This document shows, piece by piece, positions 56,124-64,000 of a stretch of 64,000 bases of DNA. Position 1 is the first letter of the stretch; each line of letters opens with the position of its first letter. The notes below the pieces were generated by a model. The model did no database searches. It saw only the letters and a program-made list of their open reading frames with translations, and was not told the DNA's origin. The DNA is from Brachybacterium ginsengisoli (GTDB lineage Bacteria; Actinomycetota; Actinomycetes; Actinomycetales; Dermabacteraceae), in contig NZ_CP023564.1 of assembly GCF_002407065.1 (NCBI RefSeq), positions 2,604,001 to 2,668,000 of the forward strand, read 5' to 3'. Both the position numbers and the translations under genes were made by a program.

Positions 56124-57083
56124 ATGGCACACCTGAGTGGAAGCACTCCCCCGCGATCGCCCCACCCCCGCGGCGCTCACCCGTCGAGCCGCCGCGCGCT
56201 GCGCCGGATGCTCGCGCTCCTGACGGTCCTGATGGCATCCGTCGTCGCCGTCGGCACCCTGTCGCCACCGGCGCATGCCGATGGTCCGCGCTGGCAGTGG
56301 CCGCTGCCGGCGCCGCACCGGGTGCTCGAGCCGTTCCGCGCGCCGGAGCACCGCTACGGTCCCGGCCATCGGGGGATCGACATCGAGGTCGCGGCCGACG
56401 GCGCCGCGGTGCGTGCGGTGGAGGCGGGCACGGTGCAGTTCAGCGGGATGGTGGCGGGCCGGGGCGTGGTGTCGGTGCGGCACGCGGACGGGCTCCTGTC
56501 CACCTATGAGCCGGTGATGGGCACCCTCGAGGTGGGGACGACGGTCGAGGCCGGACAGGTGCTCGGCACCGTCGCCGCGGATCCGGTCGCCTCGCACTGC
56601 GCAGGGAGCACCTGTCTGCACCTGGGGGCGAGACGGGGCGAGACCTACATTGATCCGCTGACCCTGCTCGGTGCGCGGGGTCCGAGCATCCTGCTGCCCT
56701 GGGGAGGCGGAGCGACCGGGAGCGAGATGACGCCCGGGGGTGGGATGGTGCCCGGGGGCGGGATGGCCGGGGCCCGGGTCCCCGGTGCCCCGGTCTCAGG
56801 CGCGAGGGTGGGCCTGGTCGACGGTGCGGCGCAGCCTCTCGGCGCTGACGTGGGTGTATATCTGCGTGGTCGCCAGCGAGGAGTGGCCGAGGAAGTCCTG
56901 CACGCTGCGCAGGTCGGCGCCGCCCTCCACGAGGTGGGTGGCCGCGCTGTGGCGCAGGGTGTGCGGGGAGATGTGGCGGCTGATCCCGGCCTCGCTCGCG
57001 TGACGGTCCACCAGGGTGCGCACGGCGCGGTCCCCGAGCCGCCCGCCCCGCGCTCCGAGGAACAGCGCATCCCCCGCCCGTGA
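56124..57083 (+). CDS. Degenerate M23 (LytM-like) domain protein, exported
   Basis: 319 residues. A basic N-terminus and signal peptide (about 25-52, ending AHADG) precede an M23 domain. Zinc ligands look kept: His82 and Asp86 in GPGHRGIDIEV and His166 in CLHLGARRG. But the two catalytic histidines of LytM are missing: HxH reads Cys-Leu-His and the TYxHL region reads LLSTYEPV. It probably binds wall or regulates amidases rather than cutting. The domain ends near residue 195; the rest is GGGM-rich and then runs antisense to xerC for 288 bp. The place beside rpsB matches Rv2891. ATG 56124 is preceded by GGAGG. Confidence 0.8.
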   Translation: MAHLSGSTPPRSPHPRGAHPSSRRALRRMLALLTVLMASVVAVGTLSPPAHADGPRWQWPLPAPHRVLEPFRAPEHRYGPGHRGIDIEVAADGAAVRAVEAGTVQFSGMVAGRGVVSVRHADGLLSTYEPVMGTLEVGTTVEAGQVLGTVAADPVASHCAGSTCLHLGARRGETYIDPLTLLGARGPSILLPWGGGATGSEMTPGGGMVPGGGMAGARVPGAPVSGARVGLVDGAAQPLGADVGVYLRGRQRGVAEEVLHAAQVGAALHEVGGRAVAQGVRGDVAADPGLARVTVHQGAHGAVPEPPAPRSEEQRIPRP

Positions 57084-57866
57084 GGCGGAGCCGCCGCCCC
57101 GCAGCAGCACCGGGCGACCCTCTGCCTCCCACCGCTGCACGGCGTCCAGGGCGGGAAGCCCGACGGGGACGATCCGCTCCTTGTCCCCCTTGCCGCGCAC
57201 CCGCACTGTGTGCTGGCTGCGGTCGATCCCGGAGCGGTCCAGGGCGACCAGCTCGGAGACTCGCAGCCCGGAGGAGTAGAGGAGCTCGAGCACGGCGGCG
57301 TCCCGCAGGAGCAGCGCACGTTCGTGGAGCGTGCTCTTCTCGTGGAGGGCCCGAGGATCTCGCCCTGGCTGCTGCCCCGGATCCTGCTCCGGCACGGACT
57401 CTGGCGTCGACCCCGGATCGGGGCGTTCCCCCAGTGCGGTGGACCGGGTCTGCTCGGTCCGCTCGGTCTGGCCGAGCCCGTCGAGCAGAGCCCCGGCCTG
57501 ATCGCCCGTCAGCACGGTGGGGAGGTGCCGCCCTCGGCGCGGCGCGCGCAGACGCCCACCGACGTCGTGCGGGATGCGTCCGGTGGCCGCGAGCCAGGTC
57601 GTGAAGGTGCGGGCCGCGGCGGCGGACCGAGCCAGCGTGCTCGCACCGGCCCCGGTCTCCGATCGGGCGGCCAGCCAGGAGCGCAGAGCGTTGACGTCGA
57701 GCTCGGTCACCGAGATGCGCTCGATGCTCCGCAGGTGCTCGAGCAGCCCGGCGGCCTCTCGGCGATAGGCGCGCACGGTGTGCTCCGACCGGCCGCGCTC
57801 CAGGCGCAGGTGGGCGGCGAAGTCGTCGACGACGGTCTCGTCGTCGTGCTCCCGATCGGTGCTCAT
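56796..57866 (-). CDS. xerC: Tyrosine recombinase XerC
   Basis: 356 residues, about 55 more than usual. XerC/XerD resolve chromosome dimers at dif, driven by FtsK. N-terminal SAM-like core-binding domain (about 10-110), then the catalytic domain with Arg202 (SSGLRVSELVAL), Lys in RGKGDKERIVP, His302-x-x-Arg305 (PHTLRH), His328 and Tyr337 (GHSSLATTQIYTH), all intact. Residues about 131-178 are an acidic Gln/Pro/Thr-rich insertion between the two domains. ATG 57866 (MSTDREHD) is chosen; another ATG is 21 bp upstream. Its last 288 bp are shared antisense with the M23-like gene. Confidence 0.92.
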   Translation of the reverse strand: MSTDREHDDETVVDDFAAHLRLERGRSEHTVRAYRREAAGLLEHLRSIERISVTELDVNALRSWLAARSETGAGASTLARSAAAARTFTTWLAATGRIPHDVGGRLRAPRRGRHLPTVLTGDQAGALLDGLGQTERTEQTRSTALGERPDPGSTPESVPEQDPGQQPGRDPRALHEKSTLHERALLLRDAAVLELLYSSGLRVSELVALDRSGIDRSQHTVRVRGKGDKERIVPVGLPALDAVQRWEAEGRPVLLRGGGSASRAGDALFLGARGGRLGDRAVRTLVDRHASEAGISRHISPHTLRHSAATHLVEGGADLRSVQDFLGHSSLATTQIYTHVSAERLRRTVDQAHPRA

Positions 57867-57905
57867 GGCCACAGTCTCCCGCATCACCGGCGGCGCTGCC
57901 GCGTC

Positions 57906-59132
57906 TCAGGGGGTGGTGCGGGCGCGTCGCACCCGCTGCGCCGAGCACTCCACCAGCCCCAGCAGCTCCAGACGCGCCAGGGCGGCCTCGACCTCCTCCG
58001 GGCGGAAGCCGACCTCGTCCGCGAGGCGCGTGCCGGTGGTGCTGGACCGGGGCGGCACGGCGTCGAGCACCCTGCGGTCCGCCGGGGCGAGCAGATCCAG
58101 CTCGTCCTGGACGGCGAACCCGCCCTCGCCGGCGGCGGGGCCACCCGGGAGCAGGTCCAGCAGGTCACCCGGCTCGGTGATCAGCACGGCACCGCGCTCG
58201 CGGATCAGGCGATGGCTCCCGGCGCTCGCCGCGGAGGTGATCGGGCCGGGCACAGCGCCGACGGGACGGGAGAGCTCGTCGGCCAGTCGCGCTGTGGACA
58301 GGGCGCCCGAACGCCAGGAGGCCTCGACCACCACGGTGGCCCGGGACAGCGCGGCGATCAGCCGGTTGCGGGCCAGGAACCGCCACCGGGTGGGAGCGGT
58401 CCCCGGCGGTGCCTCGCTGACCAGCAGGTGCCGGGCCCCGATCTCCTCCAGCAGCTGCGTGTTGCCCCGCGGGTAGAGGCGGTCCAGCCCTCCGGCGAGG
58501 ACGGCGACGGTCGCTCCGCCGTCCGCCGCCAGCGCGCCGCGATGCGCCGCGGCATCGATGCCGTACGCACCGCCGGAGACGACGGTCCCGCCGCCAGCGG
58601 CGAAGGCGGAGGCCAGCGTCGCGGCGGTGTCCTCGCCGTACGGGGTCGAGGCGCGGGAGCCGACCAGCGCGGCGGTGCGCGGTCCCAGCAGGGCATCGAG
58701 GTGCCCCGGCCCCTGCACCCACAGGCAGTGCGGGGCGGTCTCCTGCAGATCCTCCAGCAGCTCCGGCCACTCCCCGTCCTGCGGGGTGAGCTGACGGATG
58801 CCGCGCCGACGGGCCTCCTCCCGGACCCTCTCGACGTCGACGCGGCCCAGTCGAGCCGCCCACCTCTCGACAGCCCGGTCGATGCGGGCCCGCGGCGCTC
58901 CGCGTTCCGGATCCGAGGCCTGCGTGGGCAGATCCCCGCCGAGCTCGCGCAGCAGCGTGGCGGCCTCTCCACGGCGCGCCAGGTCGAGCGCGACAGCGTG
59001 ACCGAGCACCGAGCAGACGGCGAAGGCGATCGCATCCGAGGGCTCGGCGATCAGCGACCAGGTGATCCGGGCGGTGCGATCGGCCGCGGCAGCCTGGTCG
59101 GAGCCGTGCGGGCGAGGGTGGTCAGGGGTCAT
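57906..59132 (-). CDS. dprA: DNA processing protein DprA
   Basis: 408 residues. DprA protects incoming single strands and loads RecA during transformation; in many non-competent bacteria its role is unclear. The Rossmann-like core has ALVGSRASTPYGED and VVSGGAYGIDAAAHRGAL, then VAVLAGGLDRLYPRGN and FLARNRLIAALSRATVVVEA. A C-terminal winged helix (TRLADEVGFRPEEVEAALAR) is present. It overlaps comM by 4 bp (ATGA). Confidence 0.96.
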   Translation of the reverse strand: MTPDHPRPHGSDQAAAADRTARITWSLIAEPSDAIAFAVCSVLGHAVALDLARRGEAATLLRELGGDLPTQASDPERGAPRARIDRAVERWAARLGRVDVERVREEARRRGIRQLTPQDGEWPELLEDLQETAPHCLWVQGPGHLDALLGPRTAALVGSRASTPYGEDTAATLASAFAAGGGTVVSGGAYGIDAAAHRGALAADGGATVAVLAGGLDRLYPRGNTQLLEEIGARHLLVSEAPPGTAPTRWRFLARNRLIAALSRATVVVEASWRSGALSTARLADELSRPVGAVPGPITSAASAGSHRLIRERGAVLITEPGDLLDLLPGGPAAGEGGFAVQDELDLLAPADRRVLDAVPPRSSTTGTRLADEVGFRPEEVEAALARLELLGLVECSAQRVRRARTTP

Positions 59133-60670
59133 CGGAGCTCTCCTCCACGCAGGGTCAGTGCCTGACCGATGTGCTCGGCGGCGGGGCGCTCGGCCTCATC
59201 GAGGTCGGCGAGGGTCCAGGCCAGACGCAGCACACGATCGTGCCCGCGCAGGGTCAGTCGTCCTTGGGCGACGGCGTGGTCGAGCAGGCGGCGCTCTCTG
59301 CGCTCCGGAGCGAACTCCCTGCGCAGCAGCGGTCCGGGCACCTGGGCGTTCAGCTCCCAGCCCCGACCCTCGAACCGTCGGCGCTGGCGCTCGCGGGCGG
59401 CGGCGACGCGTCGAGCCATCACGGCGCTCGGCTCCCCCGGGATACCGGCCTCCCCGTGGAGGTCCACGGGGCCGACGGTGACGCGCATGTCCACCCGGTC
59501 CAGGACGGGACCGGAGAGCCGCGCCAGGTACCGGCGTCTCTGCTGCGGAGTGCAGCTGCACTGGTCCCCCTTGCCCCAGGCCTTGCCGCAGGGGCACGGG
59601 TTGGCCGCCAGGACCAGCTGGAACCGTGCCGGGTATCGCGTGACGCCGCGGGTGCGATGCAGGGTGATGTCCCCGGTCTCGAGCGGCTCGCGCAGCGCCT
59701 CCAGCACCCGGGAGGGGAACTCCGGCGCCTCGTCGAGGAACAGCACCCCGGCGTGGGCGCGGGAGATCGCACCGGGACGCGCGAGGCCCGCCCCTCCCCC
59801 GACGACAGCCGCCGTGGAGGCGGTGTGGTGGGGGTTCTCGAAGGGCGGAGTGCGCAGGAGGCCGCCGCGCGCGTCGAAGCGTCCGGCCAGCGAGTGGATC
59901 GCGGAGACCGCCTGGGAGTCCTTCGTGCCCAGCGGCGGGAGGATGCTCGGCAGGCGCGAGGCGATCATCGTCTTGCCTGCACCGGGCGGGCCCATGAGGA
60001 GAAGATGGTGGGCGCCGGCGGCGGCGACTTCCGCCGCTCGGCGGGCCGTCGCCTGGCCCAGGACGTCGGCGAAGTCGGGTCGGTGGGCGGCGACCGGGAC
60101 GGGTGCCGTCTCGACCTCGCCGGAGTGCGACGGCTGGCGCACCGGGGAAGGCGGGACGTCGGCCCCGTGGCGGTGCAGGAGCGCCGTGAGGTCCCCGGCC
60201 CCTGTGACATCCATGCCGTCGACCAGCTGGGCCTCAGGCAGGTTCTCCTCGGGCACGACCGCACGAGTGATGCCCTGGGCCCGCGCCGCCAGCAGCGCGG
60301 GCAGGATCCCCGGGATCGGGCGGACACGACCGTCCAGGCCGAGCTCCCCGAGCAGCACGAGGTCCGCCGGGACATGGACGAGCAGGTCCCCCTGGGCATC
60401 GAGCACCGCCATCGCGATGGCGAGGTCGAATCCGGAGCCGTGCTTCGGCCGCCAGGCGGGGGTCATGTTCACCGTGATCCTGCGGGCGGCGAGGCGGATC
60501 CCGCTGCGGGCGGAGGCGGCGCGCACCCGTTCCCTGGCCTGGAGGGTGGAGGAGTCGGGCAGCCCGACCACGGAGAACGCCGGAAGCCCCGCAGAGACGT
60601 CCGCCTCGACCTCCACCAGCAGTCCGTCCAGGCCGCTGAGGCTCACCGAGAGCGTGCGGGCGTGTCCCAT
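59129..60670 (-). CDS. comM: ComM/YifB family AAA+ Mg-chelatase-like protein
   Basis: 513 residues. ComM is a hexameric helicase that aids branch migration in transformation; its role in actinobacteria is unproven. The N-terminal S5-like domain (ARTLSVSLSGLDGLLVEVEA) precedes the AAA+ core with Walker A MGPPGAGKTMIA and Walker B GVLFLDEAPEF. Then comes a zinc-like NPCPCGKAWGKGDQCSCT segment and the C-terminal Mg-chelatase domain. It overlaps yraN by one base. yraN-comM-dprA is a standard trio. Confidence 0.95.
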   Translation of the reverse strand: MGHARTLSVSLSGLDGLLVEVEADVSAGLPAFSVVGLPDSSTLQARERVRAASARSGIRLAARRITVNMTPAWRPKHGSGFDLAIAMAVLDAQGDLLVHVPADLVLLGELGLDGRVRPIPGILPALLAARAQGITRAVVPEENLPEAQLVDGMDVTGAGDLTALLHRHGADVPPSPVRQPSHSGEVETAPVPVAAHRPDFADVLGQATARRAAEVAAAGAHHLLLMGPPGAGKTMIASRLPSILPPLGTKDSQAVSAIHSLAGRFDARGGLLRTPPFENPHHTASTAAVVGGGAGLARPGAISRAHAGVLFLDEAPEFPSRVLEALREPLETGDITLHRTRGVTRYPARFQLVLAANPCPCGKAWGKGDQCSCTPQQRRRYLARLSGPVLDRVDMRVTVGPVDLHGEAGIPGEPSAVMARRVAAARERQRRRFEGRGWELNAQVPGPLLRREFAPERRERRLLDHAVAQGRLTLRGHDRVLRLAWTLADLDEAERPAAEHIGQALTLRGGELR

Positions 60671-61260
60671 CAGGACACCGCCTCGAGGTGCTCGAGGGAG
60701 AAGGTCCCTCCGGGGTGGGCGTGCACGGCGACGACGTCGATCCGCACGTCGCGGTGCGGGGTGGAGCGCTCCATGAGGTACTCGCCGGCCAATCGGCGCA
60801 GACGCCGCATCTTGTCCGGGGTGACCGCGGCCTGAGGCACTCCGGTGACGAAGGAGCGCCGCGTCTTGACCTCGACGAAGACGAGCGTGGTGTGGGCCAG
60901 CGCCACGATGTCCAGCTCTCCGTGGCGCAGGCGCAGATTGCGTTCGACGATCTGCCAGCCGCAGGCGCTCAGGTGGGCGGCGGCCAGGTCCTCGCCGGCG
61001 CGCCCCAGCTCGGAGGTCGTCATGGCGCGGATCTGCTGGGCAGAAGGCACGGCGATCGGTCCGGAGGCCGGCGGATCGGCGGCGGCGCCAGGGGCTCTGG
61101 CGGCAGCGGGGGCTCTGGCGGCAGCGGTGGCGCCGGAGGCGAGGGAGACGTCGGGGCGGCTCGCCGCGCGACCCGTCCGGGGCGAGCCGGACGGCGCCGG
61201 CGCGGCGCGGCGCCGAGGGCGGCCTGCGGAGGGATCAGGGGTGGTGGCGAGGCTGTTCAT
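60670..61260 (-). CDS. yraN: YraN family (UPF0102) nuclease-like protein
   Basis: 196 residues as drawn; the recognised UPF0102 domain covers only about residues 80-196. It has a restriction-endonuclease-like fold: GRAGEDLAAAHLSACGWQIV, LRHGELDIVALA and FVEVKTRRSF (E-LD-V-EVK). The first 79 residues are Ala/Pro/Arg low complexity with repeated GCC-rich DNA. ATG 61023 (MTTSELGRAG) would give a normal 117-residue protein, so the true start is open. Function is unknown; it is linked by position to DNA processing. Confidence 0.85.
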   Translation of the reverse strand: MNSLATTPDPSAGRPRRRAAPAPSGSPRTGRAASRPDVSLASGATAAARAPAAARAPGAAADPPASGPIAVPSAQQIRAMTTSELGRAGEDLAAAHLSACGWQIVERNLRLRHGELDIVALAHTTLVFVEVKTRRSFVTGVPQAAVTPDKMRRLRRLAGEYLMERSTPHRDVRIDVVAVHAHPGGTFSLEHLEAVS

Positions 61261-61377
61261 GCGGCCAGCGTGGCCGCATCCCGGCTCGTGCGGTACCGCC
61301 TCGCCACAGGTGTGGACGACGGGGCTCTGGGGAGGAACGGTGCGCCGAGGCGGCTCCCGCGCGATCCCGCTCGGGGA

Positions 61378-61680
61378 TCAGGGCAGGGAGATGTCCTGCT
61401 TGTTGAGCTCCTCGATGTTGACGTCCTTGAACGTCACCACGCGCACCGAGCGCACGAAGCGGTTGGAGCGGTAGATGTCCCATACCCAGACGTCCGCGAG
61501 CCGCAGCTCGTAGAAGACCTCACCGCCGCCGGAGCGGACCTGGAGGTCCACCTGGTTCGCGAGGTAGAAGCGACGCTCCGTCTCGACCACGTAGGTGAAC
61601 AGGCTGACCACGTCGCGATATTCGCGGAACAGCTGGAGTTCGAGGTCGGACTCGTAGTTCTCGAGGTCCTGGGCGCTCAC
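61378..61680 (-). CDS. DUF2469 family protein
   Basis: 100 residues, a highly conserved actinobacterial protein of unknown function, normally just after rnhB (Rv2901c type). The sequence is rich in charged and aromatic residues: SAQDLENYESDLELQLFREY, then VVETERRFYLANQVDLQV and DVWVWDIYRSNRFVRSVRVV. GTG 61680 overlaps the rnhB stop (GTGA), so it is translationally coupled. Another start 42 bp upstream lies within rnhB. Confidence 0.93.
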   Translation of the reverse strand: MSAQDLENYESDLELQLFREYRDVVSLFTYVVETERRFYLANQVDLQVRSGGGEVFYELRLADVWVWDIYRSNRFVRSVRVVTFKDVNIEELNKQDISLP

Positions 61681-62504
61681 CGACGCTCCTTCCCATCCTG
61701 CGGGTACCACTGGTCGTCCCACAGTACGCCAGCGGCGGGGGCCGACGGGACCTCCGCCGGAGCGTCGTCCGGGGCAACCGGCATGGCCGACGGCACGGGG
61801 ACCGGTGCAGGTCTCGCCGCCGGTACCGCCGACGCGGCGGGCCGGGAGCCGAGGCGCCAGCTGCGGCGGTGGTGCTCGTGCGCACCGAGGCGGTCGATCG
61901 CCTCGCGATGCGCCGCGGAGCCGTAGCCCTTGTTCGAGGCCCAGCCGAAATCGGGGGCCTGCGCGTCGAGCTCGACCATGAGGGCGTCGCGGGCGACCTT
62001 GGCCAGGATGCTGGCCGCGGAGACGCTCGCGCAGTCGCGGTCCGCCGCCACCTGGAGGTGGACGAGCGGGGCGGGGCGACGCGCCGCGGCGAGGGACGGG
62101 GTGAGCACGTCGACGTCTCCGTCCAGGACGATCGCGTCGACCTCGCCGTCCAGCCCCAGGCCCTCGAGGGCGCGCAGGGCCGCGCGGGTCAGCGCCGGCA
62201 TGATCCCGATCTCGTCGATCTCCGCAGCGCTCGCCCAGCCGACGGCTCCGGCGCGGGCGGACTCCCGGATGGGGTCCACGAGCGCCTCACGACGGCGCGC
62301 AGTCAGCTTCTTGGAGTCGCGCACGCCCTCGGGCAGCGGCGCGATGACGCCGTCGACCACCTCGATCGCGCAGGCGCCCACGGCGACCGGGCCCGCCAGG
62401 GCTCCGCGTCCCACCTCGTCGATGCCGACGACGATGCGCCGCCCTCCCCCGCGACGAGCGGCCAGCGCGCGCTCCACCTCGAGGGTCGGGTCGACAGGGC
62501 TCAC
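61677..62504 (-). CDS. rnhB: Ribonuclease HII
   Basis: 275 residues. RNase HII nicks RNA in RNA-DNA hybrids, including single ribonucleotides. Metal ligands are visible: GIDEVGRGALAGPV (Asp-Glu), VLDGD (Asp), and ADRDCASVSAASILAKVARD (Asp). The C-terminal 60 residues are Ala/Pro-rich and extra. GTG 62504 overlaps the stop of the upstream lepB by GTGA. Confidence 0.95.
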   Translation of the reverse strand: MSPVDPTLEVERALAARRGGGRRIVVGIDEVGRGALAGPVAVGACAIEVVDGVIAPLPEGVRDSKKLTARRREALVDPIRESARAGAVGWASAAEIDEIGIMPALTRAALRALEGLGLDGEVDAIVLDGDVDVLTPSLAAARRPAPLVHLQVAADRDCASVSAASILAKVARDALMVELDAQAPDFGWASNKGYGSAAHREAIDRLGAHEHHRRSWRLGSRPAASAVPAARPAPVPVPSAMPVAPDDAPAEVPSAPAAGVLWDDQWYPQDGKERR

Positions 62505-63292
62505 GGCTGGTCCGGGACGTCGGCGAAGCTCGCGGGGCCGTCGTCCAGGCGCGTCCAGCTGGAGGCGGGCCAGAAGATGACCTCGGCGCGACCGGTGATG
62601 TCGGACTCGTCGACGAAGCCGTCCTCCCCGTGGACCTCGTGGTACGCGGAGTCCGCGGAGGCGTAGCGGTTGTCGCCCATCACCCACACCTTGCCCTCGG
62701 GCACGGTGATGTCGAAGGCGTCCTGGCAGGCGGGGGTCGCGGGATTGATGTACGGCTCGTCGAGCGTGACCCCGTTGACCTGGAGAGCCGCGCCCCTGGA
62801 CTCGCAGACGACGTGGTCGCCGGAAGTCCCGATCAGGCGCTTGACCAGGTGGTCCTGGGAGGGATCAGGAGCCAGGCCCACGAGGCTCAGCAGCATCATC
62901 ACGCGCACGCGCGGGGTGGGGTCATCGGTGGCATCGCCGGGGATCCAGTCGCTGGGGTCCTCGAAGACGATGACATCGCCGCGGTGGAGGTCGAACACCC
63001 CCGGGCTGAGCTTGGAGACCAGGATCTTGTCGTTCTGCATCAGCGTGGGGTTCATCGACGCCGAGGGGATGTAGAAGGGCTGGATCAGGAACGTCTTGAC
63101 CAGCACCGCGATGAGGAGCGCGACCACCATGGTGACCAGGGTGTCCAGCCACAGCGGCATGCGCTGGCGGCGCGAGCGTCGCCCCCGGCCGTGCTCGTCG
63201 GCCGACAGGTCGAGGTCGCGTGCGGAGTCCCCGTCGTCCGCGGGGCCCTCGGGGCGGGACCCAGCAGGTCGGGAGTCATGGGTCGCGTTCAT
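62501..63292 (-). CDS. lepB: Signal peptidase I (first copy)
   Basis: 263 residues. It cleaves signal peptides on the outer face of the membrane. A 45-residue charged N-terminus precedes one membrane helix (about 50-70), then box B PSASMNPTLMQND with the Ser nucleophile and box D LVKRLIGTSGD with the Lys base. GDNRYASADS (box E) completes the domain. A second lepB lies 30 bp upstream. Confidence 0.95.
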   Translation of the reverse strand: MNATHDSRPAGSRPEGPADDGDSARDLDLSADEHGRGRRSRRQRMPLWLDTLVTMVVALLIAVLVKTFLIQPFYIPSASMNPTLMQNDKILVSKLSPGVFDLHRGDVIVFEDPSDWIPGDATDDPTPRVRVMMLLSLVGLAPDPSQDHLVKRLIGTSGDHVVCESRGAALQVNGVTLDEPYINPATPACQDAFDITVPEGKVWVMGDNRYASADSAYHEVHGEDGFVDESDITGRAEVIFWPASSWTRLDDGPASFADVPDQP

Positions 63293-63322
63293 CGCGTTGA
63301 TCCTATCGGCAGAAGCTGGGCG

Positions 63323-63901
63323 TCAGAGGGCACTTCGTCGCGTGAGAGGCCACACGATGCGATCCGCCTCGCCCACCACGCGGTCCACCGGCACCATCCC
63401 CCCGCCGGGGGCTCCGAGCAGATGACGGGAGTCGGTGGAGTCCGCCCGGTTGTCGCCGAGCACGAACATGTGGCCCTCGGGGACCTGCAGGTCGAACTCG
63501 ATCTCGCTGGGGGCGGTCCCCTCAGGGAGGTAGGGCTCCTCGAGCGGCTCGCCGTCGACGGTGATCTCTCCATCGGTCGTGCAGCACGTCACCCGATCGC
63601 CGCCGACGCCGATGACGCGCTTGACCCAGTAGCGGTCGCCGTCCGCCGAGGCGGAGGAGAAGTACCCACGGCCGTTGAAGACGACGATCTCGCCCCGCTC
63701 GGCGGTGCCGCGCGTGGTGCGGTCGGCCAGGAGCACGTCACCGACCTGGAGCGTGGGGGACATCGAGGCCGAGGGGACGCGGAAGGGCTGGACCACGTAG
63801 TGGCGCACCAGCAGCGCGGCGATCAGCAGCAGCACGACGAAGACGGCGGCGGCCACCACAGGGTGGGACCGCCGCCGTCCGTTCGCGCTGATGCGGGACA
63901 T
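63323..63901 (-). CDS. lepB: Signal peptidase I (second copy)
   Basis: 192 residues, shorter than its neighbour. One membrane helix (about 16-34), box B VPSASMSPTLQVGD with Ser, box D YWVKRVIGVGGD with Lys, and box E LGDNRADSTDSR. Both copies look active. The two differ enough to be old paralogues. It starts 8 bp after the rplS stop, so the rplS-lepB-lepB-rnhB-DUF2469 series is one likely transcript. Confidence 0.95.
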   Translation of the reverse strand: MSRISANGRRRSHPVVAAAVFVVLLLIAALLVRHYVVQPFRVPSASMSPTLQVGDVLLADRTTRGTAERGEIVVFNGRGYFSSASADGDRYWVKRVIGVGGDRVTCCTTDGEITVDGEPLEEPYLPEGTAPSEIEFDLQVPEGHMFVLGDNRADSTDSRHLLGAPGGGMVPVDRVVGEADRIVWPLTRRSAL

Positions 63902-63909
63902 TCCTGAGA

Positions 63910-64000
63910 TCAGGAGTGGTCGCGCTTCTCCTTGATGCGGGCCTTCTTGCCCGTGAGGTTGCGCAGGTAGTACAGCTTCGCGCGGCGCACGTCGCCGCGG
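63910..64000 (-). CDS. rplS: 50S ribosomal protein L19 (5' part cut by window edge)
   Basis: Only the last 29 codons and stop are in the window: RGDVRRAKLYYLRNLTGKKA then RIKEKRDHS, the typical C-terminus of L19, which lies at the 30S-50S interface. It precedes lepB, as in other actinobacteria. Confidence 0.93.
   Translation of the reverse strand, partial: RGDVRRAKLYYLRNLTGKKARIKEKRDHS

Overview
The window is about 64 kb of high-GC chromosomal DNA. It looks like a core chromosome segment from an actinobacterium, most likely in Micrococcales. Dermabacteraceae/Brachybacterium is my best guess, from general gene make-up only. The gene order hflX, dapF, miaA, miaB, recX, recA, DUF3046, clgR, cinA, pgsA, ftsK, rnj, dapA ... 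dapB, pepR, pnp, rpsO, ribF, truB, rbfA, infB, ylxR, nusA, rimP, DUF4439, proS ... ispG, rip1, dxr ... rlmN, cdsA, frr, pyrH, tsf, rpsB, M23, xerC, dprA, comM, yraN, DUF2469, rnhB, lepB, rplS matches, in reverse, the classical block from rplS to hflX in Mycobacterium and relatives. Almost all genes lie on the minus strand. Plus-strand genes are isolated singletons or pairs. No phage, IS element, CRISPR, rRNA or tRNA was recognised. The first gene (hflX) and the last (rplS) are cut by the window edges.

Layout. 1-4158: HflX, an RsmC-like methyltransferase, DapF and MiaA. 4327-9146: YbjN-like protein, MiaB, and the recA-recX DNA-repair operon with an SOS box in its leader, followed upstream by DUF3046 and the Clp regulator ClgR. 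9359-15422: CinA, PgsA, FtsK and RNase J. 15490-23874: a DAP/cell-wall region holding dapA, an unusual AsnB-CofE-like fusion, a HAD phosphatase, azlCD, a small membrane protein, dapB and an M16 protease. 24325-38041: the pnp-rpsO-ribF-truB-rbfA-infB-ylxR-nusA-rimP transcription/translation series, interrupted by an L,D-transpeptidase gene and a TRM11-like methyltransferase gene. 38170-46199: DUF4439 lipoprotein, ProS, a GH15-like Tat protein, a P-loop protein, a methyltransferase, GNAT and IspG. 46371-55672: Rip1, Dxr, two DivIVA-domain proteins, RlmN, CdsA, Frr, PyrH, EF-Ts and S2. 56124-64000: a degenerate M23 protein, XerC, DprA, ComM, YraN, DUF2469, RNase HII, two signal peptidases and L19.

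How the genes work together. DapA, DapB and DapF make meso-DAP. The L,D-transpeptidase, M23 protein, FtsK and DivIVA-like proteins act, or probably act, in wall building and division. Dxr and IspG belong to the MEP isoprenoid route, and PgsA and CdsA to phospholipid synthesis. Rip1 and ClgR are regulators of envelope stress and proteolysis.

The strongest candidate for something undescribed is the 914-residue protein at 16454-19198. It joins a complete glutamine-dependent asparagine synthetase-type amidotransferase to a F420-0:gamma-glutamyl ligase (CofE)-like domain, and sits directly upstream of dapA. I propose, as inference only, that it modifies DAP-containing peptidoglycan precursors.
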